Source: Limisoma sp963590405 (GTDB lineage Bacteria > Bacteroidota > Bacteroidia > Bacteroidales > Muribaculaceae). From it: DNA of 25,298 bases. The position numbers and the translations under genes are program-made. The stretch lies in the NCBI GenBank assembly GCA_963590405.1, contig CAVAPE010000033.1:1-25298 (forward strand). Direction: 5' to 3'. Of the stretch, positions 14,536 to 22,037 are shown one piece after another (position 1 is the first letter of the stretch; every line of letters starts with the position of its first letter). Under the pieces are notes generated by a model, which searched no databases, had not been told where the DNA came from, and was given only the letters and a program-made list of their open reading frames with translations.

Positions 14536-15360
14536 TTACTTCTTTCTTCTTTCAATAATGTACTTTGAAGAATGCTTCTTAGGTGCGCGAGTCTTGAGAC
14601 CTTTAGAGTACAAGCCTTTGCGCGAACGTGGATGTCCACCTGACGCACGTCCTTCACCACCACCCATTGGGTGATCTACCGGGTTCATTACAACACCACG
14701 GTTGCGTGGACGACGGCCCAACCAGCGTGAACGACCGGCTTTACCCGAACGCTCAAGTGCATGGTCAGAGTTTCCTACCACACCTACAGTAGCTTTACAT
14801 GTAGCCAGAATCTTACGAGTCTCACCTGAAGGCAACTTGATGATTACGTAGTCGCCCTCGCGTGAGGTCAGCTGTGCAAATGTTCCTGCCGAGCGAACCA
14901 TGAAGGCTCCCTGACCAGGACGCAGCTCAATGTTATGAATTAAAGTACCAACAGGTATTTTGCTTAGTGGAAGAGCGTTCCCCACCTCTGGTGCGGCGTC
15001 CTCTCCACTCATAACTGTAGAGCCAACTTGCAATCCGTTGGGTGCAATTATGTATGCCTTTGCACCGTCTGCATAATAGAGCAATGCGATACGAGCCGAA
15101 CGGTTTGGATCGTACTCTATTGACTTTACGGTCGCTGGCACACCGTCTTTTGTTCTCTTAAAGTCGATGAAACGGAATTTACGCTTGTGGCCGCCGCCTA
15201 CATAGCGTGTAGTGCGGTGACCTTCAGCGTTACGTCCGCCTGTGCTTCTTTTTCCGACTGTAAGAGCTTTCTCTGGTGTACATGCAGTGATTTCATCGAA
15301 TACACCAATAACTTTGTGTCTTTGCCCCGGTGTTGTGGGCTTCAATTTTCTTACTGCCAT
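14536..15360 (-). CDS. rplB: 50S ribosomal protein L2
   Basis: L2 is a primary 23S rRNA binder needed for subunit joining and peptide bond formation. It has 274 residues. The central OB-fold and SH3-like parts carry GGRNAEGHRTTRYVGGGHKR (41-60). The stretch VVMNPVDHPMGGGEGRASGGHP includes H230, the counterpart of E. coli His229 near the catalytic centre. The basic end has APKKHSSKYIIERRKK. It is 6 bases after rplW. Confidence 0.98.
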   Translation of the reverse strand: MAVRKLKPTTPGQRHKVIGVFDEITACTPEKALTVGKRSTGGRNAEGHRTTRYVGGGHKRKFRFIDFKRTKDGVPATVKSIEYDPNRSARIALLYYADGAKAYIIAPNGLQVGSTVMSGEDAAPEVGNALPLSKIPVGTLIHNIELRPGQGAFMVRSAGTFAQLTSREGDYVIIKLPSGETRKILATCKATVGVVGNSDHALERSGKAGRSRWLGRRPRNRGVVMNPVDHPMGGGEGRASGGHPRSRKGLYSKGLKTRAPKKHSSKYIIERRKK

Positions 15361-15366
15361 TTTCTA

Positions 15367-15657
15367 TTAAATATTGCTATAAAAATCTATAGTTTCACCT
15401 TCAGCCACTTTCACATAGGCTTTCTTGAACGCTGCAGTCTTGCCGCGTTGAAGACCAGTCTTAGTGTAGCGCTGCTTTCTTTTGCCATCGTAGTTTGCAG
15501 TGTTGACCGAAACCACTTTGACCCCGTACAGGTTCTGCACGAGTTTCTTTATTTGCTCCTTGTTGGCATCAGGAGATACGCGAAATGTGTAGCGGTTCAG
15601 CTTCTCGCTTGTAGCTGTCGCCTTTTCAGTAACAATCGGTTTGATCATTATTTCCAT
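15367..15657 (-). CDS. rplW: 50S ribosomal protein L23
   Basis: L23 is the main docking site at the tunnel exit for trigger factor and SRP. It has 96 residues. IIKPIVTEKAT-like MIKPIVTEKATATSEKLNRY begins the fold. SPDANKEQIKKLVQNLYGVKVVSVNTANYDGK follows (about 28-59). The basic loop KRQRYTKTGLQRGKTAAFKKAYV replaces the bacterial loop at the same place. It lies between rplD and rplB. Confidence 0.96.
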   Translation of the reverse strand: MEIMIKPIVTEKATATSEKLNRYTFRVSPDANKEQIKKLVQNLYGVKVVSVNTANYDGKRKQRYTKTGLQRGKTAAFKKAYVKVAEGETIDFYSNI

Positions 15658-15676
15658 TTTTTATTCCTCCTTACTT

Positions 15677-16297
15677 TTAAAATTCGTTAATCACTGCTAC
15701 GCTGCTCTCGCTCAAAATCAACGAACGGTTGTTCATGATTTTGTATGTGTTTAAGCTCGAAGCAGTTACAATTTCCACGTTGGGCAAATTACGAGCTGAC
15801 AAATATACATTTTTATTTTGGTCTGATAAAACCATAACTGCCTTTTTATCGGCTACTTGTATATTTTTAGCAAACTTTACGAATTCTTTAGTTTTCGGGG
15901 CTTCGAAGTTGAAATCTTCTACCACGATGATAGCGTTGTCCTGAGCCTTTACTGACAATGCTGACTTGCGAGCCAATTGCTTAACCTTCTTGTTGAGTTT
16001 GAACTCATAAGTGCGTGGACGAGGACCGAAAATGCGACCACCGCCGACGAGCACCGGAGAGTTGATATCACCGATACGCGAACCGCCGCCGCCTTTCTGC
16101 TTGTGAAGCTTGCGGGTTGAACCAGAAACTTCACTTCTTTCCTTCGATTTGTGAGTGCCCTGACGCTGGTTGGCAAGATATTGCTTAACGTCAAGATATA
16201 CGGCATGCTCGTTTGGCTCGATAGCGAATACGCTGTCGTTGAGCGTCACTTTGCGGCCTGTATCTTTTCCTTCGATGTTATATACTGCAACTTCCAT
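15677..16297 (-). CDS. rplD: 50S ribosomal protein L4
   Basis: L4 has a globular surface part and a long loop that reaches into the exit tunnel. It has 206 residues. The tunnel loop is at about 61-105, with STRKLHKQKGGGGSRIGD and GGGRIFGPRPRTYEFKLNKK. In E. coli L4 also represses the S10 operon; whether it does here cannot be seen. Its ATG overlaps the rplC stop by one base (TAATG), implying coupled translation. Confidence 0.97.
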   Translation of the reverse strand: MEVAVYNIEGKDTGRKVTLNDSVFAIEPNEHAVYLDVKQYLANQRQGTHKSKERSEVSGSTRKLHKQKGGGGSRIGDINSPVLVGGGRIFGPRPRTYEFKLNKKVKQLARKSALSVKAQDNAIIVVEDFNFEAPKTKEFVKFAKNIQVADKKAVMVLSDQNKNVYLSARNLPNVEIVTASSLNTYKIMNNRSLILSESSVAVINEF

Positions 16298-16914
16298 TAT
16301 TTCTCAATTAAAACGATTGAACCTTTTGCTCCTGGAACAGAACCTTTGATCATCAAAACGTTGTGTTCTGGGATAACTTTTACCACCTTAAGATTTTGGA
16401 CTGTCACACGCTCGTTGCCTGTCTGACCTGCCATACGCATTCCTTTGAACACCTTTGCAGGGTAAGAACATGCACCGATTGAACCCGGAGCACGGAGACG
16501 GTTGTGCTGACCGTGAGTTGTCTGTCCTACACCGCCGAAGCCGTGACGTTTTACAACACCTTGGAAACCTTTACCTTTTGAGGTGCCGATTACATCGACA
16601 AACTCAACGCCCTCGAAGAGAGCTACGGTAATTTCGTCACCCAATTTGTAGCTTTCATCAAAACCTTTGAACTCGGCCAAGTGGCGCTTGTTCTCTACTC
16701 CGGCTTTCTTGAAGTGACCCTGGAGAGGTTTTGTAGTGTGCTTCTCTTTGTTGTCTTCGAAGCCGAGCTGCAATGCCTCATAGCCATCTTTCTCCAATGT
16801 CTTTACCTGAGTAACTACACAAGGACCTACTTCGATAACAGTGCACGGTACGTTCTTACCGTCGGCACTGAATACGGATGTCATTCCGATTTTCTTTCCT
16901 AATAATCCTGGCAT
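16297..16914 (-). CDS. rplC: 50S ribosomal protein L3
   Basis: L3 starts 50S assembly and reaches toward the peptidyl-transferase centre. It has 205 residues. The start MPGLLGKKIGMTSVF is invariant in bacteria. VVKRHGFGGVGQTTHGQHNRLRAPGSIGACSYPAKVFKG (about 122-160) is the central extension, which includes the Gln that is methylated in E. coli (HGQH). It shares one base with rplD and lies 43 bases after rpsJ. Confidence 0.98.
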   Translation of the reverse strand: MPGLLGKKIGMTSVFSADGKNVPCTVIEVGPCVVTQVKTLEKDGYEALQLGFEDNKEKHTTKPLQGHFKKAGVENKRHLAEFKGFDESYKLGDEITVALFEGVEFVDVIGTSKGKGFQGVVKRHGFGGVGQTTHGQHNRLRAPGSIGACSYPAKVFKGMRMAGQTGNERVTVQNLKVVKVIPEHNVLMIKGSVPGAKGSIVLIEK

Positions 16915-16957
16915 TTCTCTAATTTTTTAAATGTTTCAAATTCTTTTGTTTACTTAC

Positions 16958-17263
16958 TTACGCCTTGATTTCAACGTCAACACCGCTTGGCAATTCGAGC
17001 TTCATCAACGCGTCGATAGTCTTAGCTGTCGAGCTGTAGATGTCAATCAAGCGTTTGAAAGACGAGAGTTGGAATTGTTCGCGCGATTTCTTGTTGACGA
17101 AAGTCGAGCGGTTGACAGTGAAAATTCTCTTGTGAGTTGGCAATGGAATTGGTCCGCTGACCACTGCGCCTGTTGCCTTCACTGTCTTTACAATCTTCTC
17201 AGCTGACTTGTCAACCAAGTTGTGATCGTAAGATTTTAATTTGATTCTGATTTTTTGGCTCAT
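16958..17263 (-). CDS. rpsJ: 30S ribosomal protein S10
   Basis: S10 sits in the 30S head and, as NusE, also takes part in antitermination and transcription-translation coupling. It has 101 residues. IRIKLKSYDHNLVDKSAEKIV at the start, VSGPIPLPTHKRIFTVNRSTFVNKKSREQF (about 35-64) and the end LPSGVDVEIKA match the family. It follows fusA by only 14 bases. The tuf gene that often lies between them in other phyla is absent, and no S10-type long leader is seen. Confidence 0.98.
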   Translation of the reverse strand: MSQKIRIKLKSYDHNLVDKSAEKIVKTVKATGAVVSGPIPLPTHKRIFTVNRSTFVNKKSREQFQLSSFKRLIDIYSSTAKTIDALMKLELPSGVDVEIKA

Positions 17264-17277
17264 ATTTTTAGTTATTA

Positions 17278-19404
17278 TTATTTCAACAAATCTGTTCTAC
17301 CTTGACACTCTTCAAGCACACCCTTGGCGATTGAAGCGCTAACCTCTGCATAGTGGCTGAACGACATAGTAGAAGTTGCACGACCTGAAGTGATGGTACG
17401 CAATGCTGTTACGTAGCCAAACATTTCTGCCAACGGAGCTTTGGCCTTAACGATGCGGGCACCGCTGCGGCTTGTTTCCATGCCTTCTACCTGACCACGA
17501 CGCTTGTTCAAGTCGCTGATCACGTCACCCATGCTCTCTTCTGGAGTAACAACCTCAATCTTCATGATTGGCTCAAGAAGAACTGGACCTGCCTTCTCAG
17601 AAGCTTTCTTGAATGCCTGGATGGCACAGAGTTCGAATGAAAGTTGGTCAGAGTCCACTGGGTGGAACGAACCGTCGATCAAGGTAACCTTGAGTTGTTC
17701 TACTGGGAAGCCGGCGAGCACACCGTTCTTCATTGCTGTAGTGAAACCTTTCTGTACAGATGGAATGAATTCCTTAGGAATGTTACCACCCTTAACCTCG
17801 TCAACGAATTGGAGACCGCCTTCGAAGCCTTCGTCAACTGGCTCAACGCGTACGATGATGTCGGCGAACTTACCACGACCACCGGTCTGCTTCTTGAATA
17901 CTTCACGAAGTTCAACTGGCTTAGTGATTGCTTCCTTATATGTTACTTGTGGACGGCCTTGGTTACATTCTACCTTGAACTCACGACGCAGACGGTCGAT
18001 GATGATGTCGAGGTGAAGCTCACCCATACCGCTGATGACTGTTTGACCAGTCTCTTCGTTTGTCTCAACACGGAATGTTGGGTCTTCTTCAGCAAGTTTC
18101 TGCAAGCCAACACCGAGTTTGTCGAGGTCTTTCTGAGTCTTAGGCTCTACTGCGATACCAATCACTGGATCTGGGAACTCCATTGCCTCAAGGGTAATTG
18201 GATGTGCCTCGTCGCAGAGTGTATCACCTGTGCGGATATCCTTAAAACCTACACCGGCACCGATATCACCGCAGCCGATAGTTTCTTTAGGGTTCTGTTT
18301 GTTTGAGTGCATCTGGAACAGACGGCTGATACGCTCTTTCTTGCGTGAACGAGTGTTGTAGACGTAGCTACCAGCGTCAATCTGACCTGAATAAACACGG
18401 AAGAAGCAGAGACGACCTACGTATGGGTCAGTTGCAATCTTGAATGCCAATGCACACATTGGATCTTCGAAGATAGGACGACGGATCTCTTCCTTTTCAG
18501 GATCATCCGGGTTCTTACCGATGATTTCGCCTGAATCTTCAGGGCTTGGCAAGAATGCGCAAACGTCGTCGAGCAAGCACTGAACGCCTTTGTTCTTGAA
18601 TGAAGAACCGCAAATCATAGGCACGATTTCCATTGCCAAAGTAGCCTTGCGGATTACGCGGCGGATTTCTTCTTCTGTGATTGTCGAAGGATCGTCGAAA
18701 TATTTTGTCATGAAGTCATCGTCATACTCGGCGATAGTCTCAAGCATCTTGTCGCGCATCGACTCGCACTCGTCTTTCAACGATGCAGGGATTTCTTCCT
18801 TGCTGTATTCAGCACCCATAGTCTCATCGTGCCAGAAGTATGCCTGCATTGTGATCAGGTCAACAACACCCTTGAATGTCTCCTCAGCACCGATTGGCAC
18901 TTGGATAGCAACTGGGTTAGCACCAAGCACCTCGCGTACTTGGCGAACTACCTCAAAGAAGTTTGCACCCGAACGGTCCATCTTGTTGACGTAACCGATA
19001 CGTGGCACATTATATTTATCTGCTTGACGCCATACTGTCTCAGACTGTGGCTCAACACCACCAACGGCGCAGAATGTTGCTACGGCACCGTCGAGCACGC
19101 GGAGCGAACGCTCAACCTCTACAGTGAAGTCAACGTGTCCCGGAGTGTCAATCAAGTTGATTTTATACTTCTTACCCTCGTAGTTCCAGAAGGTTGTAGT
19201 TGCAGCAGAAGTAATTGTGATACCACGCTCCTGCTCCTGCTCCATCCAGTCCATTGTTGCAGCACCATCGTGCACCTCACCAATCTTGTGAGTCAAACCT
19301 GTATAGAACAAGATACGTTCCGATGTTGTAGTCTTACCGGCATCGATGTGGGCCATGATACCGATATTTCTCGTCAGATTTAGTTTTTCGTCTATGTTAG
19401 CCAT
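17278..19404 (-). CDS. fusA: elongation factor G
   Basis: EF-G uses GTP to move tRNA and mRNA through the ribosome and helps split used ribosomes. It has 708 residues. The GTPase motifs are intact: AHIDAGKT (18-25, P-loop), RGITITSA (60-67, switch II side), DTPGH (86-90) and NKMD (140-143). Domains II to V follow. Domain IV, which enters the decoding site, has TGGRGKFADIIVRVEP near 497-512. The end includes MFGYVTALRTITSGRATSTMSFSHYAEV, typical of domain V. It lies between rpsG and rpsJ, in the canonical fusA place, so it is the housekeeping EF-G and not the ribosome-recycling paralogue. Confidence 0.98.
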   Translation of the reverse strand: MANIDEKLNLTRNIGIMAHIDAGKTTTSERILFYTGLTHKIGEVHDGAATMDWMEQEQERGITITSAATTTFWNYEGKKYKINLIDTPGHVDFTVEVERSLRVLDGAVATFCAVGGVEPQSETVWRQADKYNVPRIGYVNKMDRSGANFFEVVRQVREVLGANPVAIQVPIGAEETFKGVVDLITMQAYFWHDETMGAEYSKEEIPASLKDECESMRDKMLETIAEYDDDFMTKYFDDPSTITEEEIRRVIRKATLAMEIVPMICGSSFKNKGVQCLLDDVCAFLPSPEDSGEIIGKNPDDPEKEEIRRPIFEDPMCALAFKIATDPYVGRLCFFRVYSGQIDAGSYVYNTRSRKKERISRLFQMHSNKQNPKETIGCGDIGAGVGFKDIRTGDTLCDEAHPITLEAMEFPDPVIGIAVEPKTQKDLDKLGVGLQKLAEEDPTFRVETNEETGQTVISGMGELHLDIIIDRLRREFKVECNQGRPQVTYKEAITKPVELREVFKKQTGGRGKFADIIVRVEPVDEGFEGGLQFVDEVKGGNIPKEFIPSVQKGFTTAMKNGVLAGFPVEQLKVTLIDGSFHPVDSDQLSFELCAIQAFKKASEKAGPVLLEPIMKIEVVTPEESMGDVISDLNKRRGQVEGMETSRSGARIVKAKAPLAEMFGYVTALRTITSGRATSTMSFSHYAEVSASIAKGVLEECQGRTDLLK

Positions 19405-19422
19405 TGTTGTTTATTTGTCAAA

Positions 19423-19899
19423 TTAAAATCTAAAATGAGCGAATGCACGGTTAGCCTCAGCCATACGGTGCATATCTTCTTTACGTTTGAATGCGCCACC
19501 CTGCTCATTGAATGCGTCAACGATTTCAGCAGCGAGCTTGTCGCTCATTGTCTTTCCGCCACGTTTGCGAGCAAAGATGATTAGATTTTTCATTGAAATA
19601 GACTCCTTACGATCCGGACGGATCTCTGTAGGAACTTGGAAGGTTGCACCACCTACACGGCGTGACTTAACCTCTACTTGTGGTGTGATATTTTCGAGCG
19701 CTGCTTTCCAGATTTCGAGCGCTGTTTTTTCCTCGTTAGGCAATTTCGACTTCACAGTCTCCAATGCGCTGTAGAATATTGTGTATGCAGTGTTTTTCTT
19801 ACCGTCATACATCAAGTGATTCACAAATTTAGTAACTCTTGTGTCTCCGAATTTTGGATCCGGCAAGATAATTCTTTTTTTAGGTTTTGCCTTTCTCAT
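19423..19899 (-). CDS. rpsG: 30S ribosomal protein S7
   Basis: S7 starts assembly of the 30S head and touches E-site tRNA. In E. coli it represses the str operon by binding the rpsL-rpsG spacer. It has 158 residues. MRKAKPKKRIILPDPKFGD at the start, VNHLMYDGKKNTAY (about 26-39), VEVKSRRVGGATFQVPTEIRPDR (about 76-98) and ANRAFAHFRF at the end are typical. Here too the spacer before it is long (148 bases) and has two hairpins. Confidence 0.98.
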   Translation of the reverse strand: MRKAKPKKRIILPDPKFGDTRVTKFVNHLMYDGKKNTAYTIFYSALETVKSKLPNEEKTALEIWKAALENITPQVEVKSRRVGGATFQVPTEIRPDRKESISMKNLIIFARKRGGKTMSDKLAAEIVDAFNEQGGAFKRKEDMHRMAEANRAFAHFRF

Positions 19900-19947
19900 T
19901 TTTCTAATAAATTCGTTTTTGTTCGTTTGGTTGCTCTTTGCATCTTC

Positions 19948-20028
19948 AACAGGCGCTCTCTTGCGCTGTTTACTCCGCCGAATAATCCAATAAACAAAAA
20001 ACTCGTTTTATCGACTAGTTTTGTTTAT
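19948..20028 (-). promoter_or_regulatory. two-hairpin spacer between rpsL and rpsG, candidate S7 site
   Basis: Within the 148-base spacer, ATAAACAAAAAACT (19990-20003) pairs with AGTTTTGTTTAT (20017-20028), about 12 bp with a 2-base bulge. A second stem, AACAG-g-CGC (19948-19956) with GCG-CTGTT (19963-19970), has a bulged G and the loop TCTCTT. In E. coli S7 binds the equivalent spacer of the str mRNA. The stretch has no open frame and no promoter match. S7 control here is an inference from position. Confidence 0.45.
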
Positions 20029-20047
20029 CTCGTGTGCTATTTAGAAA

Positions 20048-20437
20048 TTACTTCTTAGCTGCACCTGCTTTAGGACGCTTTGCTCCGTATTTTGAGCGAC
20101 GCTGTGTACGACCTGCTACACCGGCTGTATCCAATGTACCGCGAACGATGTGATAACGTACACCTGGAAGGTCTTTCACACGACCACCGCGAACCATCAC
20201 GATTGAGTGCTCTTGCAAGTTGTGGCCCTCACCTGGGATGTAGGAGTTAACCTCTTTACCGTTTGTCAATCTCACACGCGCTACTTTACGCATAGCCGAG
20301 TTAGGCTTCTTAGGAGTAGTAGTGTAGACACGAACGCAAACACCACGACGTTGTGGACAGCTGTCCAACGCCGGAGATTTGCTCTTGTCCTTCAAAACTA
20401 CGCGCCCTTTTCTTACCAATTGTTGAATTGTTGGCAT
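20048..20437 (-). CDS. rpsL: 30S ribosomal protein S12
   Basis: S12 lies at the decoding centre and sets accuracy. It has 129 residues. MPTIQQLVRKGR at the start, TPKKPNSAMRKVARVRLTNG (41-60) and GRVKDLPGVRYHIVRG (85-100) are conserved. The lysines whose replacement gives streptomycin resistance or dependence in other bacteria are unchanged (K44 region of TPKKPNS and K88 of RVKD), so the sequence is of the sensitive type. It is the first gene of the superoperon. Confidence 0.98.
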   Translation of the reverse strand: MPTIQQLVRKGRVVLKDKSKSPALDSCPQRRGVCVRVYTTTPKKPNSAMRKVARVRLTNGKEVNSYIPGEGHNLQEHSIVMVRGGRVKDLPGVRYHIVRGTLDTAGVAGRTQRRSKYGAKRPKAGAAKK

Positions 20438-20578
20438 TTCGTTTTTTTAATTTTTTATTACTGTTAATTAATCTCTTTTTCTCTTTTATGACTTCCGAGG
20501 GAGCTACACAACGACTTTACACACTAATAATTAAGCGTTTACGCAAAATCAAGCGCAATTTTCACTCGAAAAGCGATG
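20438..20578 (-). other. untranslated leader of the ribosomal superoperon
   Basis: About 135 bases separate the predicted transcription start (near 20572) from the rpsL ATG. The last 70 bases before the ATG are very A/T-rich and A-rich on the transcript, as usual before strongly translated Bacteroidetes genes, with no Shine-Dalgarno match. Only weak stems were found (for example GCGTAAACGC near 20534-20543). I see no gene here. Confidence 0.5.
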
Positions 20579-20610
20579 CAAAGTTACTCACTAATTTGCT
20601 AACTGCCAAA
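20579..20610 (-). promoter_or_regulatory. promoter of the str-S10-spc-alpha superoperon
   Basis: Read on the minus strand, TTTG (20607-20610) is followed after 20 bases by TAACTTTG (20579-20586). This matches the Bacteroidetes housekeeping promoter in both elements and in spacing. It is the only good match in the 399-base gap before rpsL, and it points toward rpsL. Confidence 0.8.
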
Positions 20611-20802
20611 TGATTTTACCCCATTTTCAGCCAGTTTTGCGCCTACCGAGCCGCGATTGCCCATTTTAAGGGTGTTTTTCTCGTAGAATTAATTATATTT
20701 AACTATTCCACTACATTATTTAACTGGTCAAAATCTCCCTCTGGCATCATTTCGGGGAAATTCTGGAAAAATCAGAGGATTTCCAATTACGGAATTTTTT
20801 CG

Positions 20803-20810
20803 TAAATTCG
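20803..20810 (+). promoter_or_regulatory. possible -7 element of the GlmU-like gene
   Basis: TAAATTCG differs from TAnnTTTG by one base and lies 26 bases before the ATG at 20837. No clear -33 TTTG is at the expected distance. Apart from this and the rpsL promoter, the 20611-20836 stretch is A/T-rich and shows no gene. Confidence 0.4.
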
Positions 20811-20836
20811 CACCGTATAAACAAAGTTGAACCGCT

Positions 20837-22033
20837 ATGGCAAACATCATTCTTTTCGACAATCATGACATCTGGGTAGACCTTCTGCCCATGACCTATA
20901 CCCGTCCTATCGCCGACATCCGCGTGGGCATCCTCACCATCCGCGAGAAGTGGCAACGCCATTTCCCTGAGGCAAGCATCTCAATCCTTACGCGCCCCTA
21001 CCTTTCAAAGAAATACCCGACGCACGAGGCTGAATGCCAACTGTTCATCGCAGGACACGTGTTCCCTAACAAGGAACTGGCAACTGCCATTGCAGGGCTG
21101 CAAATCGGCGAGGCACTGAAGGTGGGCGAAGAAGTTATTGCCTACTGCGGCACGAAAGAGGCTTTCGACAACAGCAAGTTTGCCAAGGTCATCGCATACA
21201 ATGGCGAGATTGACAGCATACATCTTTTATATGACATATTCCAGAAGAACGATGCTCAACTAAAGAGCGACTTCCGTATGATTACGGCTGGACGCCAGTC
21301 GCAGCCTATCTCCGACACGTGCACAATCATCGGCCCGCGTATGGTCGACGACGCTTTGCCCACTATCTTCATCGAGGAGGGTGCAAGCGTGGAGGCGGTA
21401 AACCTAAACACGACTGCGGGACCTATATATATAGGTAAGGATGCGACTGTTATGGAAGGCTCGTGCATACGCGCTCCGTTTGCTGCTTGCGAACATGCGC
21501 AAGTGAACATGGGCACGAAAATCTACGGTGCTACAACGCTCGGCCCGTACTGCAAGGTGGGCGGCGAGTTGAATAATGTGGTGATGATTGGCTACAGTAA
21601 CAAGGCGCACGATGGCTTCCTCGGCAATGCGGTGATTGGCGAATGGTGCAACATTGGCGCTGGCACAAACGCGTCAAACCTCAAGAACGACTATACGGAA
21701 ATCAAACTCTGGAACTACCGCACGCACCGCTTCATGCGCACTGGGCTGCAGTTCTGCGGCTTGATTATGGGCGACCACTCGAAGGCGGGCATCAACTGTA
21801 TGTTCAACACTGCTACCGTGGTCGGCGTGGGCGTAAATATCCACGGCGCTGGCTTCCCGCGCAACTTCGTGGCATCATTTCTCGAAGGCAGCGTAGCGGG
21901 ATATTCGGATGTATCGGTCAACAAATTCTTCGACACGGCAAAGCGTATGATGTCGCGCCGCGGCAAGGAACTTGGCATCGAGGACAAGGAAATCTTCGAG
22001 TCTATCTACAACATCGCCGACAACTACAAGTAG
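20837..22033 (+). CDS. GlmU-like sugar nucleotidyltransferase/acyltransferase, Bacteroidetes type
   Basis: This is probably the Bacteroidetes counterpart of GlmU, which makes UDP-N-acetylglucosamine for cell wall and lipopolysaccharide; activity is inferred from the family. It has 398 residues. The N-terminal part (1 to about 150) starts MANIILFDNHDIWVDLLPMTYTRPIADIRVG; the TRPIADIR...ILTIREKW block marks this family and replaces the usual GxGTRM nucleotide loop of GlmU. From about 170 a left-handed beta-helix of hexapeptide repeats follows: IYIGKDATVMEGS, TLGPYCKVGGELNNVV, GEWCNIGAGTNASNLKND and MGDHSKAGINCMFNTATVVG. It stands alone, reads away from rpsL, and its stop is 4 bases from the convergent antiporter gene. 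Confidence 0.88.
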   Translation: MANIILFDNHDIWVDLLPMTYTRPIADIRVGILTIREKWQRHFPEASISILTRPYLSKKYPTHEAECQLFIAGHVFPNKELATAIAGLQIGEALKVGEEVIAYCGTKEAFDNSKFAKVIAYNGEIDSIHLLYDIFQKNDAQLKSDFRMITAGRQSQPISDTCTIIGPRMVDDALPTIFIEEGASVEAVNLNTTAGPIYIGKDATVMEGSCIRAPFAACEHAQVNMGTKIYGATTLGPYCKVGGELNNVVMIGYSNKAHDGFLGNAVIGEWCNIGAGTNASNLKNDYTEIKLWNYRTHRFMRTGLQFCGLIMGDHSKAGINCMFNTATVVGVGVNIHGAGFPRNFVASFLEGSVAGYSDVSVNKFFDTAKRMMSRRGKELGIEDKEIFESIYNIADNYK

Positions 22034-22037
22034 GCTA

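Noticed and set aside
21421..21436. Perfect 16-bp palindrome ACCTATATATATAGGT inside the GlmU-like gene
   Set aside because: It lies in the codons for a normal hexapeptide repeat (GPIYIGKD) and has no partner or promoter nearby; likely chance in a TATA run.
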